Positions 8,109-15,655 of a stretch of DNA of 45,401 nucleotides are shown piece after piece. The translations under genes and the position numbers were made by a program. Within the stretch, counting starts at the first letter, position 1. Every line of letters starts with the position of its first letter. A model generated the notes under the pieces. The model was not told the origin of the DNA. It did no database searches and worked only from the letters and a program-made list of their open reading frames with translations. This DNA comes from Chitinophagaceae bacterium (GTDB lineage Bacteria > Bacteroidota > Bacteroidia > Chitinophagales > Chitinophagaceae), in NCBI GenBank assembly GCA_025449935.1, contig JANWIJ010000016.1, forward strand, positions 1-45,401, given 5' to 3'.

Positions 8109-8618
8109 ATGAAAAAATTAATATCAGTTTCCCTGTTTTTCTTCCTGCTCTTCACCGTGAAATCTTTTTCCCAGACTGCCGGTGAAAAGAAAGGCTGGAG
8201 TAAAGAAGACCGGCTGGAATTCATTACTTCCTGTATCGGCACAGCAAAATCCGGGATGAGCGAGGATTCGGCCCGTCATTATTGCCTTTGTATGCTTGAC
8301 AGGGTACAGGCAAAGTATTCAACGGCCGAAGAGGCAGGTAAATTAACGGCCGAAGAGCTGGCAAGCCCCGCCTGGAAAAAGATAATCCAGGATTGTCTCA
8401 CCGGCCAGTGGAACAGCACCGAGCGGTCCGAGTTTATCACCAGTTGTATAGACGCTGCCAAAGCAGGTATCGGGGAAGAAAGAGCAAAAGCCTATTGCGA
8501 ATGCATGTTGTATAAAGTGGAGAAAAGATACCCGAAGGCTGCGGACGCTGCCAGGCTTACTGGTGAAGAACTCGCGAAGCCTGAATGGAAAAAAGCTTTA
8601 CAGGATTGTTTGCAGTAA
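8109..8618 (+). CDS. Secreted protein made of two 71-residue cysteine repeats
   Basis: The signal peptide is residues 1-21 (LFFFLLFTVKSFSQ). The mature protein is a tandem duplication. Repeat 1 spans about 30-97 and repeat 2 about 101-168. Each contains the order EFITSCI, a YC-x-CM core, a KY/RY-x-A helix, L-T-x-EEL, W-KK, and QDCL. The cysteines are 42, 59, 61, 96 and 113, 130, 132, 167, so every cysteine is shifted by exactly 71. Eight cysteines in an exported protein suggest two disulphide pairs per module; a metal or haem site is possible but there is no CxxCH. The function is unknown. A terminator follows the stop by about 50 bases. Confidence 0.8.
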   Translation: MKKLISVSLFFFLLFTVKSFSQTAGEKKGWSKEDRLEFITSCIGTAKSGMSEDSARHYCLCMLDRVQAKYSTAEEAGKLTAEELASPAWKKIIQDCLTGQWNSTERSEFITSCIDAAKAGIGEERAKAYCECMLYKVEKRYPKAADAARLTGEELAKPEWKKALQDCLQ

Positions 8619-8667
8619 TAATTTACTTGCTTAAAACTTTCCTGGTTTTTAAAATCAGCTAACTTCA

Positions 8668-8697
8668 GGAGGCCTTTACCCCGGCCTCCATTTTTTT
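8668..8697 (+). terminator. Rho-independent terminator
   Basis: GGAGGCC / GGCCTCC 7-bp stem, 8-base loop, then A and seven T. It ends transcription of the two-repeat cysteine protein gene. Confidence 0.85.
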
Positions 8698-8720
8698 ATT
8701 CATTTCTTAAACTGATTATC

Positions 8721-9083
8721 ATGAAAAAACAGTTCCTGTTTATCCTGTTATTGTTTGTGTATTCCCGGGGATTTTCTCAGACAGATACCACGAGGATTGA
8801 ACAATACTGTACGGTAGTATCCACGCCGCGCCTGCTTAGTTCAAAAGTTACTATCGATATTGATTACGGGGAGAAAAGAAGTATCTGGAAAGATAACCGG
8901 CTGAAAGATGAGGACGGGAAACTTAAAAAGTTTAATTCAGTGATTGATGCGCTGAATTTTATGGGTAACAACGGCTGGCAACTGGTGAATGCTTTCCCGG
9001 TTAGCACCGCCAACAATACCTATACCTATCATTATGTATTCAGGAAACTTTTTTCAAAGGCTGAAACCATGGAAATAAATTAA
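8721..9083 (+). CDS. Hypothetical secreted protein, 120 aa (DUF4177-like tail)
   Basis: The signal peptide is about residues 1-19 (FLFILLLFVYSRGFSQ). The mature part ends with VIDALNFMGNNGWQLVNAFPV followed by a YTYHYVFRK strand. The pattern hydrophobic-x-x-x-G-x-x-GW-(Q/E)-LV recalls DUF4177-type small domains, in which a helix is followed by the GWELV strand. That resemblance is by eye only. No partner gene is evident, and the next gene starts 109 bases downstream. Confidence 0.65.
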   Translation: MKKQFLFILLLFVYSRGFSQTDTTRIEQYCTVVSTPRLLSSKVTIDIDYGEKRSIWKDNRLKDEDGKLKKFNSVIDALNFMGNNGWQLVNAFPVSTANNTYTYHYVFRKLFSKAETMEIN

Positions 9084-9192
9084 GATGACTTAGCCCGTGC
9101 CTGCCGGTGAAGGGCATTGATTAAGATTGGCACGGATTTTAAGTCTTGCTTCTGTTGTTTCCCTGAAGAAAAATAACCACCCTATCACCTGC

Positions 9193-10203
9193 ATGGATTC
9201 TCTGACACATATAGCCCTTGGCGCCTGCATGGGCGATGCTTTTGCGGGTAAACAGTTAGGTAAGAGAGCCATGTTCCTTGGCGCCGTGGCCCAAAGTGTT
9301 CCTGATATTGATTTTTTTGCAGCTTTCTGGACAAGCACCTCCGAAAACCTGCTGGCTCACCGCGGATTTACGCATTCCATTCTTTTTGTCCTGTTGATTT
9401 CGCCGCTCCTTGCCTGGCTGGCAGAACGGCTGCACCGCCCTCATGATATAACATATAAAAAATGGTTGCAGTTCTTTGGTGTGCAGGCGCTGATACATCT
9501 CCTGCTGGACGGGATGAATGTATACGGAGTGGGTTGGTTTGAACCCTTCAGTCATGCCCGGGTAAGTTATAACTGGATTTTTGTTGCCGACCCGTTTTAT
9601 TCGGTCTGGCTGGGGATTGCATTTGTGGTTTTGCTGATCCTGCGTAAAAATCATCCAAAAAGAAAGTGGTGGATCATGTTTGGTGTAGGGTTGAGCAGCA
9701 TTTATCTTTTATACTGCGGCCTGAATAAACTGAAAATAGACCGCGAAGTGCGCCAGATTTTTGCCGGCCAGCATATTTCATACACTAATTATTTCACCAC
9801 GCCTACCCCCATGAACAGCTGGCTGTGGTTTGTGGTCGCTGCCAATGATACCGGGTATAATATTGGCTACCGTTCCGTATTCGACAAGGAAAAAAAGATC
9901 GATTTTTATTTTGTTCCGCGCAATGATTCGTTGTTCAGCGCGATCAAAGACCGGGAAGACCTGCGGAGGCTGGTTCGTTTTTCCAAAGGGTATTATTCGA
10001 TCCAGCGATGGAATGATACGCTGGTCTTTAATGACCTCCGTTTCGGGCAGATGATAGGCTGGAAGGACTCCTCGGCCCGCTTTGCCTTTTATTATTACCT
10101 GGAACATGGAGGAGAAAATAAATTGTTAGTGCAGCGGGGAAGGTTTCAAAACTGGGATGCGGACGCCTTTAGCAAGTTGTTACAACGGATCAGGGGCCGC
10201 TAA
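9193..10203 (+). CDS. YdjM/DUF457-like membrane-bound metal-dependent hydrolase
   Basis: The N-terminus MDSLTHIALGACMG and the following motifs identify the LexA-binding YdjM / DUF457 family: H6, the PDID pair (D38, D40), AHRGFTHS (H56, H61) and HLLLDGMNVYG near residue 105. These His and Asp residues form the presumed metal site. Hydrophobic helices at about 62-78, 95-110, 135-155 and 160-180 place it in the inner membrane. The C-terminal 140 residues are hydrophilic. Its substrate is unknown. The ATG at 9193 fits the family start; the longer reading from 9127 has no support. Confidence 0.82.
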   Translation: MDSLTHIALGACMGDAFAGKQLGKRAMFLGAVAQSVPDIDFFAAFWTSTSENLLAHRGFTHSILFVLLISPLLAWLAERLHRPHDITYKKWLQFFGVQALIHLLLDGMNVYGVGWFEPFSHARVSYNWIFVADPFYSVWLGIAFVVLLILRKNHPKRKWWIMFGVGLSSIYLLYCGLNKLKIDREVRQIFAGQHISYTNYFTTPTPMNSWLWFVVAANDTGYNIGYRSVFDKEKKIDFYFVPRNDSLFSAIKDREDLRRLVRFSKGYYSIQRWNDTLVFNDLRFGQMIGWKDSSARFAFYYYLEHGGENKLLVQRGRFQNWDADAFSKLLQRIRGR

Positions 10204-10216
10204 AAACTGATGCCTG

Positions 10217-11455
10217 CTATTCCTGCCTGAAATAAAAAGTGAAGAGGTTGAGCACATTGTTGATGATCCCGTAACAGATCCGTTGCCATAATCTTCTGAA
10301 AAAATGTGCAGAGGTGGTATAGTTTTCCCGCGTGATCTTTTTACAATCGTTCAGCATAGTATTCCTGAGGTCTTTTTCTACCATCGCGGCAAAGGGTTTA
10401 TTCCTGACCTCCATATTAAGTTCCAGGCTGGCGTACGCGCTGATATTATTCAGGTTGTAAGAACCTACGGTAACCCACCGGTTATCGTAGACGGCCACTT
10501 TGGCATGGAGCACGGTTTTCTGGAACTCATAGATTTCAATATTGTTTTTCAGTAACCAGTCATACAGGTAACGCTCGGCATGTTTTGCCATCATGATGTC
10601 TGAAGGGCCAGCCAGTATAACTTTTATTTTTACACCCCGGCGGGCGGCCCGGCTTAACTGGTTCCTGAAAAAACGACCAGGAAGAAAATAACTGCACATG
10701 ATAATGATTTCTTCCTGCGCATGAAGGAACATATACAGGTAGCTTTTCCATATTTCACTTTTTCTTTTTACCCAGTCATTTTGCCGGATCCGGACAGCTT
10801 GCTGTTCCTGTTCAGGGATCGTTCTGCAAAAATCATCAATACTATGGGGCGGTATTTTGTCAACCCTTATTTTACTGCCCCACATCTGCCGGCAAATACG
10901 GTGCAGCACGAAAGACGCTTCCCCTTCACAGTACAAAGCCATGTCCATCCAGGCCGGCACATCCTGCATGTCATTATACCGGTCCGATACATTGATACCT
11001 GCTACGAGCGAATACAACCCATCTGCGACAACCACTTTGTGATGCAAACGGCGGCCAAAATAAAAATGCATGCTTTTAAAGAGGGGGTCGAACCACCTGA
11101 AGTTGACACCCGCGTTTTTAAGGTCACTGGTAAAAGCTTTGCGCAGGCCCTGCGATGCATACCCGTCAACATGCAGATAAACAAGAACTCCCCGGGCAGC
11201 TGCCGCTTTCAGCGCTTCACTCACTGTCTTTCCCGTTTCATCTGCAGAAAAAATGTAAAACTGCAGGTGAATACAGTAACGGGCTTCATGAATCAGTTTT
11301 AAGAGAAGTGCGAAAAACTCATGCCCACCTTTCACCAGTCTTACCCGGTTTTGCCGGGTGTAATCAATTGGCGGAGGCTTTTTATTCAGCTGCATGGTGT
11401 GCAAATTTTTCCAGTCGGCTTTATTTAGGGACAATAATCCAACAGGTTGAACCAC
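10217..11455 (-). CDS. Phospholipase D / cardiolipin synthase family protein
   Basis: There are two HKD motifs with the family spacing. H138-x-K140-x4-D145 is followed by GINVSDRY, and H317-x-K319-x4-D324 is followed by GSYNLNNISAYASLELN. This is the two-domain arrangement of cardiolipin synthase ClsB/YbhO-type enzymes, which transfer a phosphatidyl group to make cardiolipin. The N-terminal membrane helices of ClsA are absent, so it is a soluble or peripheral form. A nuclease or other phosphodiesterase activity cannot be excluded. The start could also be the in-frame ATG at 11395. It is convergent with the YdjM-like gene, 13 bases apart. Confidence 0.85.
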   Translation of the reverse strand: MVQPVGLLSLNKADWKNLHTMQLNKKPPPIDYTRQNRVRLVKGGHEFFALLLKLIHEARYCIHLQFYIFSADETGKTVSEALKAAAARGVLVYLHVDGYASQGLRKAFTSDLKNAGVNFRWFDPLFKSMHFYFGRRLHHKVVVADGLYSLVAGINVSDRYNDMQDVPAWMDMALYCEGEASFVLHRICRQMWGSKIRVDKIPPHSIDDFCRTIPEQEQQAVRIRQNDWVKRKSEIWKSYLYMFLHAQEEIIIMCSYFLPGRFFRNQLSRAARRGVKIKVILAGPSDIMMAKHAERYLYDWLLKNNIEIYEFQKTVLHAKVAVYDNRWVTVGSYNLNNISAYASLELNMEVRNKPFAAMVEKDLRNTMLNDCKKITRENYTTSAHFFRRLWQRICYGIINNVLNLFTFYFRQE

Positions 11456-11580
11456 CCTATTGGAAAAAGGGTTACGGGGTCAAGGTATATAATTTGGAGG
11501 ACTAAAAATTACCGGGTAGCATACAGGCTGTTCCTGAAGGAAACGAATCCATCAGCGCGGGATTATGAACCGGGGGTTGG

Positions 11581-11820
11581 TTACAACCCGTAATATTTTT
11601 CGATCGCTTGTCCTACAAGTTTAACCAGCTCAGCTGGACGTTCTTCATTGATCACCCATTTACAACCTTCAAGCGACAGGAAACCAAAGGAGGCCTTGTT
11701 AAGTACCACATGGAAGGAAGTAGGCATGCCTGGATGGTTCAACTCCCCCGAAGGATTTACCCACCCGGAATAGGTTTTATCATCCAGTTGAAATGAGATA
11801 TCAAAGATATTCTTCTCCAT
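11581..11820 (-). CDS. Small hypothetical protein downstream of ligD, 79 aa
   Basis: The sequence is compact with no signal peptide. The N-terminal half is strands (FDISFQLDDKTYSGWVNPSG) and the C-terminus is a helix (ELVKLVGQAIEKYYGL). It begins only 6 bases after the ligD stop on the same strand, so it is almost certainly co-transcribed with ligD. That may link it to DNA repair, but no domain is recognised. It is too short and acidic to be a Ku protein. Confidence 0.65.
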   Translation of the reverse strand: MEKNIFDISFQLDDKTYSGWVNPSGELNHPGMPTSFHVVLNKASFGFLSLEGCKWVINEERPAELVKLVGQAIEKYYGL

Positions 11821-11826
11821 AGCCGG

Positions 11827-14457
11827 TCATATTTTATTCAATATTTTAGCGAGGTCAATCCCCTTACCAAGTACGGGCTTAAAAATATCTCCTTCACTTT
11901 TTATCCGGTCCATCGTATTTTCTATGGTGAAATCTTTCATGGAAAGCCCCTTTTTTACTTCCTCCCAGTGCATGGGCATTGAAACGGTGGCCCCGGGTTT
12001 GGGGCGGAGGGAATAAGGAGCTGCCAGGGTTGCTTTTGGCCGGTTTTGCAGGTAATCAATATACAATTTTTTTTTCCGGTTCTTTACCAACCGTTCAATG
12101 CTGGTGAATTCGGGTAGTATATTATGGACCTGGGTGGCAATAACCTTTCCCAACAACTGGCTCTGGTCATAAGTATATTTTGCTCCAAGCGGTATATAAA
12201 TATGAATACCCGTGGAGCCTGACGTTTTGGGGTAGCCGGTTATTCCCAAATTGTCCAGTACTTCTTTGGTTACCTGCGCTGTTTTTATCACTACATCAAA
12301 ACTTTGTTTTTCCGAAGGATCCAGGTCAATCAGGCACCAGTCCGGGTAATCTTCCTTGTGGATGGTGCTGTTCCAGGGGTTCATTTCAATAGCTCCTGAA
12401 TTGGCCATGTATAAAATACTGGCTTCATCCTCGGGTACCAGGAAATTCTTGTCTTCGCCTTCCGCGGTTCGGTAAGGCTCCATTTTAATCCAATCCGGGG
12501 CTGTATGGGTAATATCTTTCTGGTAAAAACTTTTACCGTTGATGCCATTGGGAAAGCGGTTCAGCGATTGCGGCCGGTCTTTTAAATACGGGAGCAGGTA
12601 AGGGGCTACGCGGAAATAATAGTTCAGCATATCACGCTTGGTATATTTTTCCCGCGGCCAGTAAATTTTGCTGAGGTTGGTAAATTTTATTTCGTGGCCA
12701 TTAATTTTTCTTACCTGGGTTTCATCGGTTGGATTCAGCAATGTTTTACGCTCCTTGCCGCTAACCGGTTTGGCATACTTCGTGACGATGGCTTTCGGGT
12801 TCTTTAGAATTTTTTTGGTTTCCATGGCTGTTTCTTTTTTAACGTCCCTGGCTTTTTTATCTTCCCGCATCCCTTCGAAAGAAGGATGCCGCATCACCCC
12901 GTCATCGGTGATTTCCGTATAGCTAACTTCGCAGACCAGTTGAGGTTTTAGCCAGGTCACTTTGGCTTTTGGCGGGTTGTGCCTGAAACGGGAGGGCTTA
13001 TTCACATCGGGTGTTTCAGAAAAAGGAATTTTGCCGGTGGATAATTTTTTCATTTTAACCATCAGTTCCTGTTGCATTTTTTGATCAAAACCGGTACCTA
13101 TTTTCCCCAAATATTCCAGTTTTCCTTTGTCGTATACTCCCACCAGTAATGAACTGAATGTTTTGGCTGAACCTTCGTTTTGGGTAAAGCCTCCGATAAT
13201 CACTTCGTGCCGTTTGTTTGCTTTGATTTTTAACCAATCCCCCGACCTGTTATTTTCCGTGTAAGGGCTATCGGCTTTTTTGGCCATGATTCCCTCCATA
13301 CCCATTTTAGCTGCTGCCGCCAGGAATTGTGTAGCAGATGTTTCAAAATTTTCGCTCAGTCGTATAATCCCTTCTCCCGGCAAATTTTCTTTCAGGATTT
13401 CCCTACGGGCAGTTAAAGGCAGCTCTTTTAAATCATACCCATCCAGCCATAGAATATCGAATACATAGTAGACCAGTTCCCCGACGGCTTCGCTTCGCCA
13501 GTTTTGCAGTGATCCAAAATGCGCAATGCCATTATCTTTCAACACGGCTACTTCGCCATCCACGACTGCGTTGATTTTCCATTTCTTAACGGCATCATAT
13601 ACCGGGTAAAATTTTTCGTTGAAGGATTTATTATTTCTTGACAGCAGGTTCACCTTGCCTTTATTGACGAATGCAACAGTCCGGTAGCCGTCCCATTTTA
13701 TTTCGTAGATCCACCCTGGTTCGTCAAAAGGCTTATCTACCAGGGTTGCCAGCATGGGTTTGACGGACCCCGGAAAGGGTGCTTTCCGGCCTGGTTTTTT
13801 AGGTGACTTTTTTTTTACGGGTTTCTTTTTTTCGTCAGGCGTGCCCGGGCCTGTGCTTTTGTGACCATAGATATTACTGCTGGTCTTTGTTACTTTTTCA
13901 AGCGTCAATCCTGAAACCACCGATTTATCTTTCCGGGTGATATCAGTTTCTTTTGCATATTGATCCCGGTGTTTGATCAATAACCAGGCATTGTCCTCTT
14001 TGCCTTTCAGCCGGACCAGCGCAAATTCACCTTTCAGTTTAGTGCCGTGCATCCGGAACTTTAATGAACCTGTTTTCAGTTGTTTCAATAATTTTTTCTC
14101 CTGCTCTTTCTTGTTGCCCGTTTCCAGGGTTTCGTAGGTACCTTCGTCCCATACAATTACGGTCCCTGCTCCATAGTTCCCTTTGGGAATAATGCCTTCA
14201 AAGGTTCTGTAGTCATAAGGATGGTCTTCGACCATCATCGCTAATCTCTTGTCAGCCGGATTCAGCGAAGGACCTTTCGGAACGGCCCAACTTTTAAGAA
14301 CCCCGTCCATTTCCAGGCGGAAATCATAGTGCAGCCGGGAAGCAGCATGTTTCTGGATAACAAAACGCAAAGCCGGGCCAGAAGCTTTTCCACCGGTTGG
14401 TTCAGGGGTTTTGTCAAATGCTCTTTTCTTCCTGTAGAGGGATAGTCCCATATCCAT
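11827..14457 (-). CDS. ligD: DNA ligase D (phosphoesterase-ligase-polymerase)
   Basis: This is a complete 876-residue LigD with the domain order seen in Pseudomonas. The 3'-phosphoesterase is at about 28-160, with H37, H43, D45, R47, H79 and Y83 at the positions of the metal-site residues. The ATP-dependent ligase is at about 230-530, with the AMP-accepting lysine K254 in EIKWDGYR and VVDGEVAVL near 298. The archaeo-eukaryotic-primase-like polymerase is at about 585-870, with the metal aspartates D711 and D713 in LIDLDPSE. A Lys-rich linker (205-228) joins the first two. It repairs double-strand breaks with Ku by non-homologous end joining. No Ku gene is in the window. A 79-aa gene follows by 6 bases. 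Confidence 0.97.
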   Translation of the reverse strand: MDMGLSLYRKKRAFDKTPEPTGGKASGPALRFVIQKHAASRLHYDFRLEMDGVLKSWAVPKGPSLNPADKRLAMMVEDHPYDYRTFEGIIPKGNYGAGTVIVWDEGTYETLETGNKKEQEKKLLKQLKTGSLKFRMHGTKLKGEFALVRLKGKEDNAWLLIKHRDQYAKETDITRKDKSVVSGLTLEKVTKTSSNIYGHKSTGPGTPDEKKKPVKKKSPKKPGRKAPFPGSVKPMLATLVDKPFDEPGWIYEIKWDGYRTVAFVNKGKVNLLSRNNKSFNEKFYPVYDAVKKWKINAVVDGEVAVLKDNGIAHFGSLQNWRSEAVGELVYYVFDILWLDGYDLKELPLTARREILKENLPGEGIIRLSENFETSATQFLAAAAKMGMEGIMAKKADSPYTENNRSGDWLKIKANKRHEVIIGGFTQNEGSAKTFSSLLVGVYDKGKLEYLGKIGTGFDQKMQQELMVKMKKLSTGKIPFSETPDVNKPSRFRHNPPKAKVTWLKPQLVCEVSYTEITDDGVMRHPSFEGMREDKKARDVKKETAMETKKILKNPKAIVTKYAKPVSGKERKTLLNPTDETQVRKINGHEIKFTNLSKIYWPREKYTKRDMLNYYFRVAPYLLPYLKDRPQSLNRFPNGINGKSFYQKDITHTAPDWIKMEPYRTAEGEDKNFLVPEDEASILYMANSGAIEMNPWNSTIHKEDYPDWCLIDLDPSEKQSFDVVIKTAQVTKEVLDNLGITGYPKTSGSTGIHIYIPLGAKYTYDQSQLLGKVIATQVHNILPEFTSIERLVKNRKKKLYIDYLQNRPKATLAAPYSLRPKPGATVSMPMHWEEVKKGLSMKDFTIENTMDRIKSEGDIFKPVLGKGIDLAKILNKI

Positions 14458-14687
14458 AATTACGAAATACTATACCAATTTGACTGGCGCATTTTTTTAA
14501 CCCATTATCCTGGTTCCCCCCTGGCATCATCAGGGAAGTTCAAAAGAGTTCCGGTCTTGCCGGACCTGCTTTATTTACCTTGATAATTACCTGAATAAAA
14601 AAGTTCAGGGAAAAAATTACACACTCTGGTGACCATTACCTGCGGCCTCCTTGACTTGCAGTAAAAGATAAAGGATAATTGGAAGGG

Positions 14688-14933
14688 TTAGTCTTGTATC
14701 TGGATATGCATTTGTGCCAGGTACGGATCGAGGTGAATTATGTCGTCAAAAGCGGTAAAACCTATAATAACACTGAACTGAATACTATATTGAACCTCAA
14801 TGTAAAAACCATCTACCTGGAAAAGGGAATAAAGACTGTCATTGTCAATCCTGGATGCCACTTCTACTGCCCTGGACCAAAATACCAGTTCCTGGTCAGT
14901 TTCACTCAGATTTTTATATTGCCTGAAAGTCAT
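14688..14933 (-). CDS. Small hypothetical protein, 81 aa
   Basis: I choose the minus frame because it has a plausible soluble-protein make-up. A helical start (TFRQYKNLSETDQELVFWSRAVEVASR) leads to a YSLFQVDGFYIEVQY strand and a hydrophobic hairpin. From memory, similar short proteins with an x-LFQLDGFYVEV-like core recur in Chitinophagaceae, but I could not check. The overlapping + frame (14679-14972) is rich in Cys and Asn and looks like a shadow. The function is unknown. The 231 bases between it and ligD hold only a weak hairpin near 14551-14565. Confidence 0.55.
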   Translation of the reverse strand: MTFRQYKNLSETDQELVFWSRAVEVASRIDNDSLYSLFQVDGFYIEVQYSIQFSVIIGFTAFDDIIHLDPYLAQMHIQIQD

Positions 14934-15104
14934 AGTCAGGGAAAAACAAATTGCGTGCTAAGTCACTGTTGATGGCATAGCATTTGAATTTTATTATGTA
15001 ACGCCCTTAATGGTTATTGGCGGGTAACGCCGCATGCTGTAGATACCTGATCCCTTAAAAGAAAAAAGCCTTGCAAATTTGCAAAGCTTTTTAAGTGCCC
15101 GGGA

Positions 15105-15124
15105 CCTGCCTACCGTCAGGCAGG
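15105..15124. repeat. 20-nt palindromic insert, copy 1
   Basis: CCTGCCTACCGTCAGGCAGG. It interrupts the T-stem of the tRNA-Leu remnant between A and T. Its reverse complement differs from copy 2 at a single base, so the two lie in opposite orientations. A 7-bp stem can form. Confidence 0.85.
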
Positions 15125-15160
15125 TCGGAATCGAACCGATACATCCTTGCGGACGGCAGA

Positions 15161-15180
15161 CCTGCCTGACGGCAGGCAGG
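15161..15180. repeat. 20-nt palindromic insert, copy 2
   Basis: CCTGCCTGACGGCAGGCAGG. This is an 8-bp perfect stem with an ACGG loop; flanking A and T extend the stem by one pair. It interrupts the tRNA remnant at the anticodon loop/stem border. The intact tRNA copy has no insert here. Confidence 0.88.
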
Positions 15181-15246
15181 TTTTGAGTGCTGCCTTTTAT
15201 CAGCGATTATTCTTAACTTTTTCAGGAATTCTTTTCCTGCACCTGA

Positions 15247-15459
15247 TTACAGATATTTTTCCCTTTCCCGGGCTTCATGCCTGGTCGGAAAAGTTTCTAT
15301 TACAATAATCGTGAATGGCCTATAGGGTTTTGTCGTTCTGTTAAACCCGGAGTTATGTTGTAACATCCTGCGTTGGATTTGATGCGTTAAACCTACGTAA
15401 ATGTAATTCCTCGATAAGCTTGATATGACGTAAACATAAAACGGACCGATGCCAGGCAT
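15247..15459 (-). CDS. GIY-YIG nuclease (UPF0213/URI type), cut short by an in-frame stop
   Basis: The 70 residues from MPGIGPFYVYVI hold the GIY-YIG core: FYVYVISS for the GIY strand, NYIYVGLT for the YIG strand with the following Gln/Arg helix (QIQRRMLQHNSG), then TTKPYRPF and the EAREREKYL helix carrying the metal-binding Glu. Such single-domain nucleases are normally 80-100 residues. Here the frame stops at TAA (15247-15249). Reading on in the same frame gives SGAGKEFLKKLR, exactly the usual C-terminus, so one Lys codon appears to have become a stop. The gene lies between two copies of the tRNA-Leu 3' half. The ATG at 15459 matches the family start better than the one at 15540. Confidence 0.8.
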   Translation of the reverse strand: MPGIGPFYVYVISSLSRNYIYVGLTHQIQRRMLQHNSGFNRTTKPYRPFTIIVIETFPTRHEAREREKYL

Positions 15460-15518
15460 TACACTAAAATAAACAGAGGCGCTAAAAGCAGTAAGTGGAA
15501 AAAACAGGTAAAAAAAGA

Positions 15519-15548
15519 AAAAAGCTTTGCAAATTTGCAAAGCTTTTT
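15519..15548 (-). terminator. Terminator of the tRNA-Leu gene
   Basis: A 30-base perfect palindrome (AAAAAGCTTTGC ... GCAAAGCTTTTT) starts 4 bases past the tRNA 3' end. It ends in T on the minus strand. A nearly identical hairpin with one mismatch is present in the second copy near 15060-15092. Confidence 0.88.
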
Positions 15549-15551
15549 AAG

Positions 15552-15635
15552 TGCCCGGGATCGGAATCGAACCGATACATCCTTGCGGACGGCAGATTTT
15601 GAGTCTGCTGCGTCTACCAATTCCGCCACCCGGGC
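15552..15635 (-). tRNA. tRNA-Leu(CAA)
   Basis: This is a complete cloverleaf of 84 nt. The acceptor GCCCGGG pairs with CCCGGGC, with discriminator A. The D arm contains TTGGTAGACGC. The anticodon stem GCAGA/TCTGC closes the loop CTCAAAA, giving anticodon CAA (reads UUG). A long class II variable arm (CGTCCGCAAGGATGT region) and the T arm ATCGG-TTCGATT-CCGAT follow. CCA is not encoded. It lies 20 bases downstream of hscB on the same strand. Its 3' half is repeated 456 bases further on. Confidence 0.96.
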
Positions 15636-15655
15636 GATTGAATTGGGCTGCAATA

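Larger units (their letters stand above)
15057..15193 (-). pseudogene. tRNA-Leu 3'-half plus terminator, second copy, interrupted by two 20-nt palindromes
   Basis: This is a direct repeat of 15513-15612. It contains the terminator hairpin, the acceptor 3' strand, T arm, variable region and anticodon 3' strand of the neighbouring tRNA-Leu, almost unchanged. The 5' half of the tRNA (acceptor 5' strand and D arm) is missing, so it cannot make a tRNA. The copy is broken by 20-nt palindromes at 15105-15124 and 15161-15180, each placed between an A and a T. The anticodon-loop end carries a 2-nt deletion. The rest of the gap from 14934 to 15246 shows nothing else I can name. Confidence 0.9.

Noticed and set aside
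14551-14565. Short hairpin TCCGGTCTTGCCGGA between ligD and the 81-aa gene
   Set aside because: The stem is 5 bp with no T-run on either strand, too weak to call a terminator.
14679-14972. 97-residue + strand frame opposite the 81-aa gene
   Set aside because: Its composition is odd (Cys/Asn-rich, no core pattern) while the minus frame reads like a real protein.
15459-15653. 64-residue minus-strand frame over the tRNA-Leu gene (contains VAELVDAADSKSAV)
   Set aside because: It is the translation of the tRNA itself, a well-known false gene; the cloverleaf explains the sequence.
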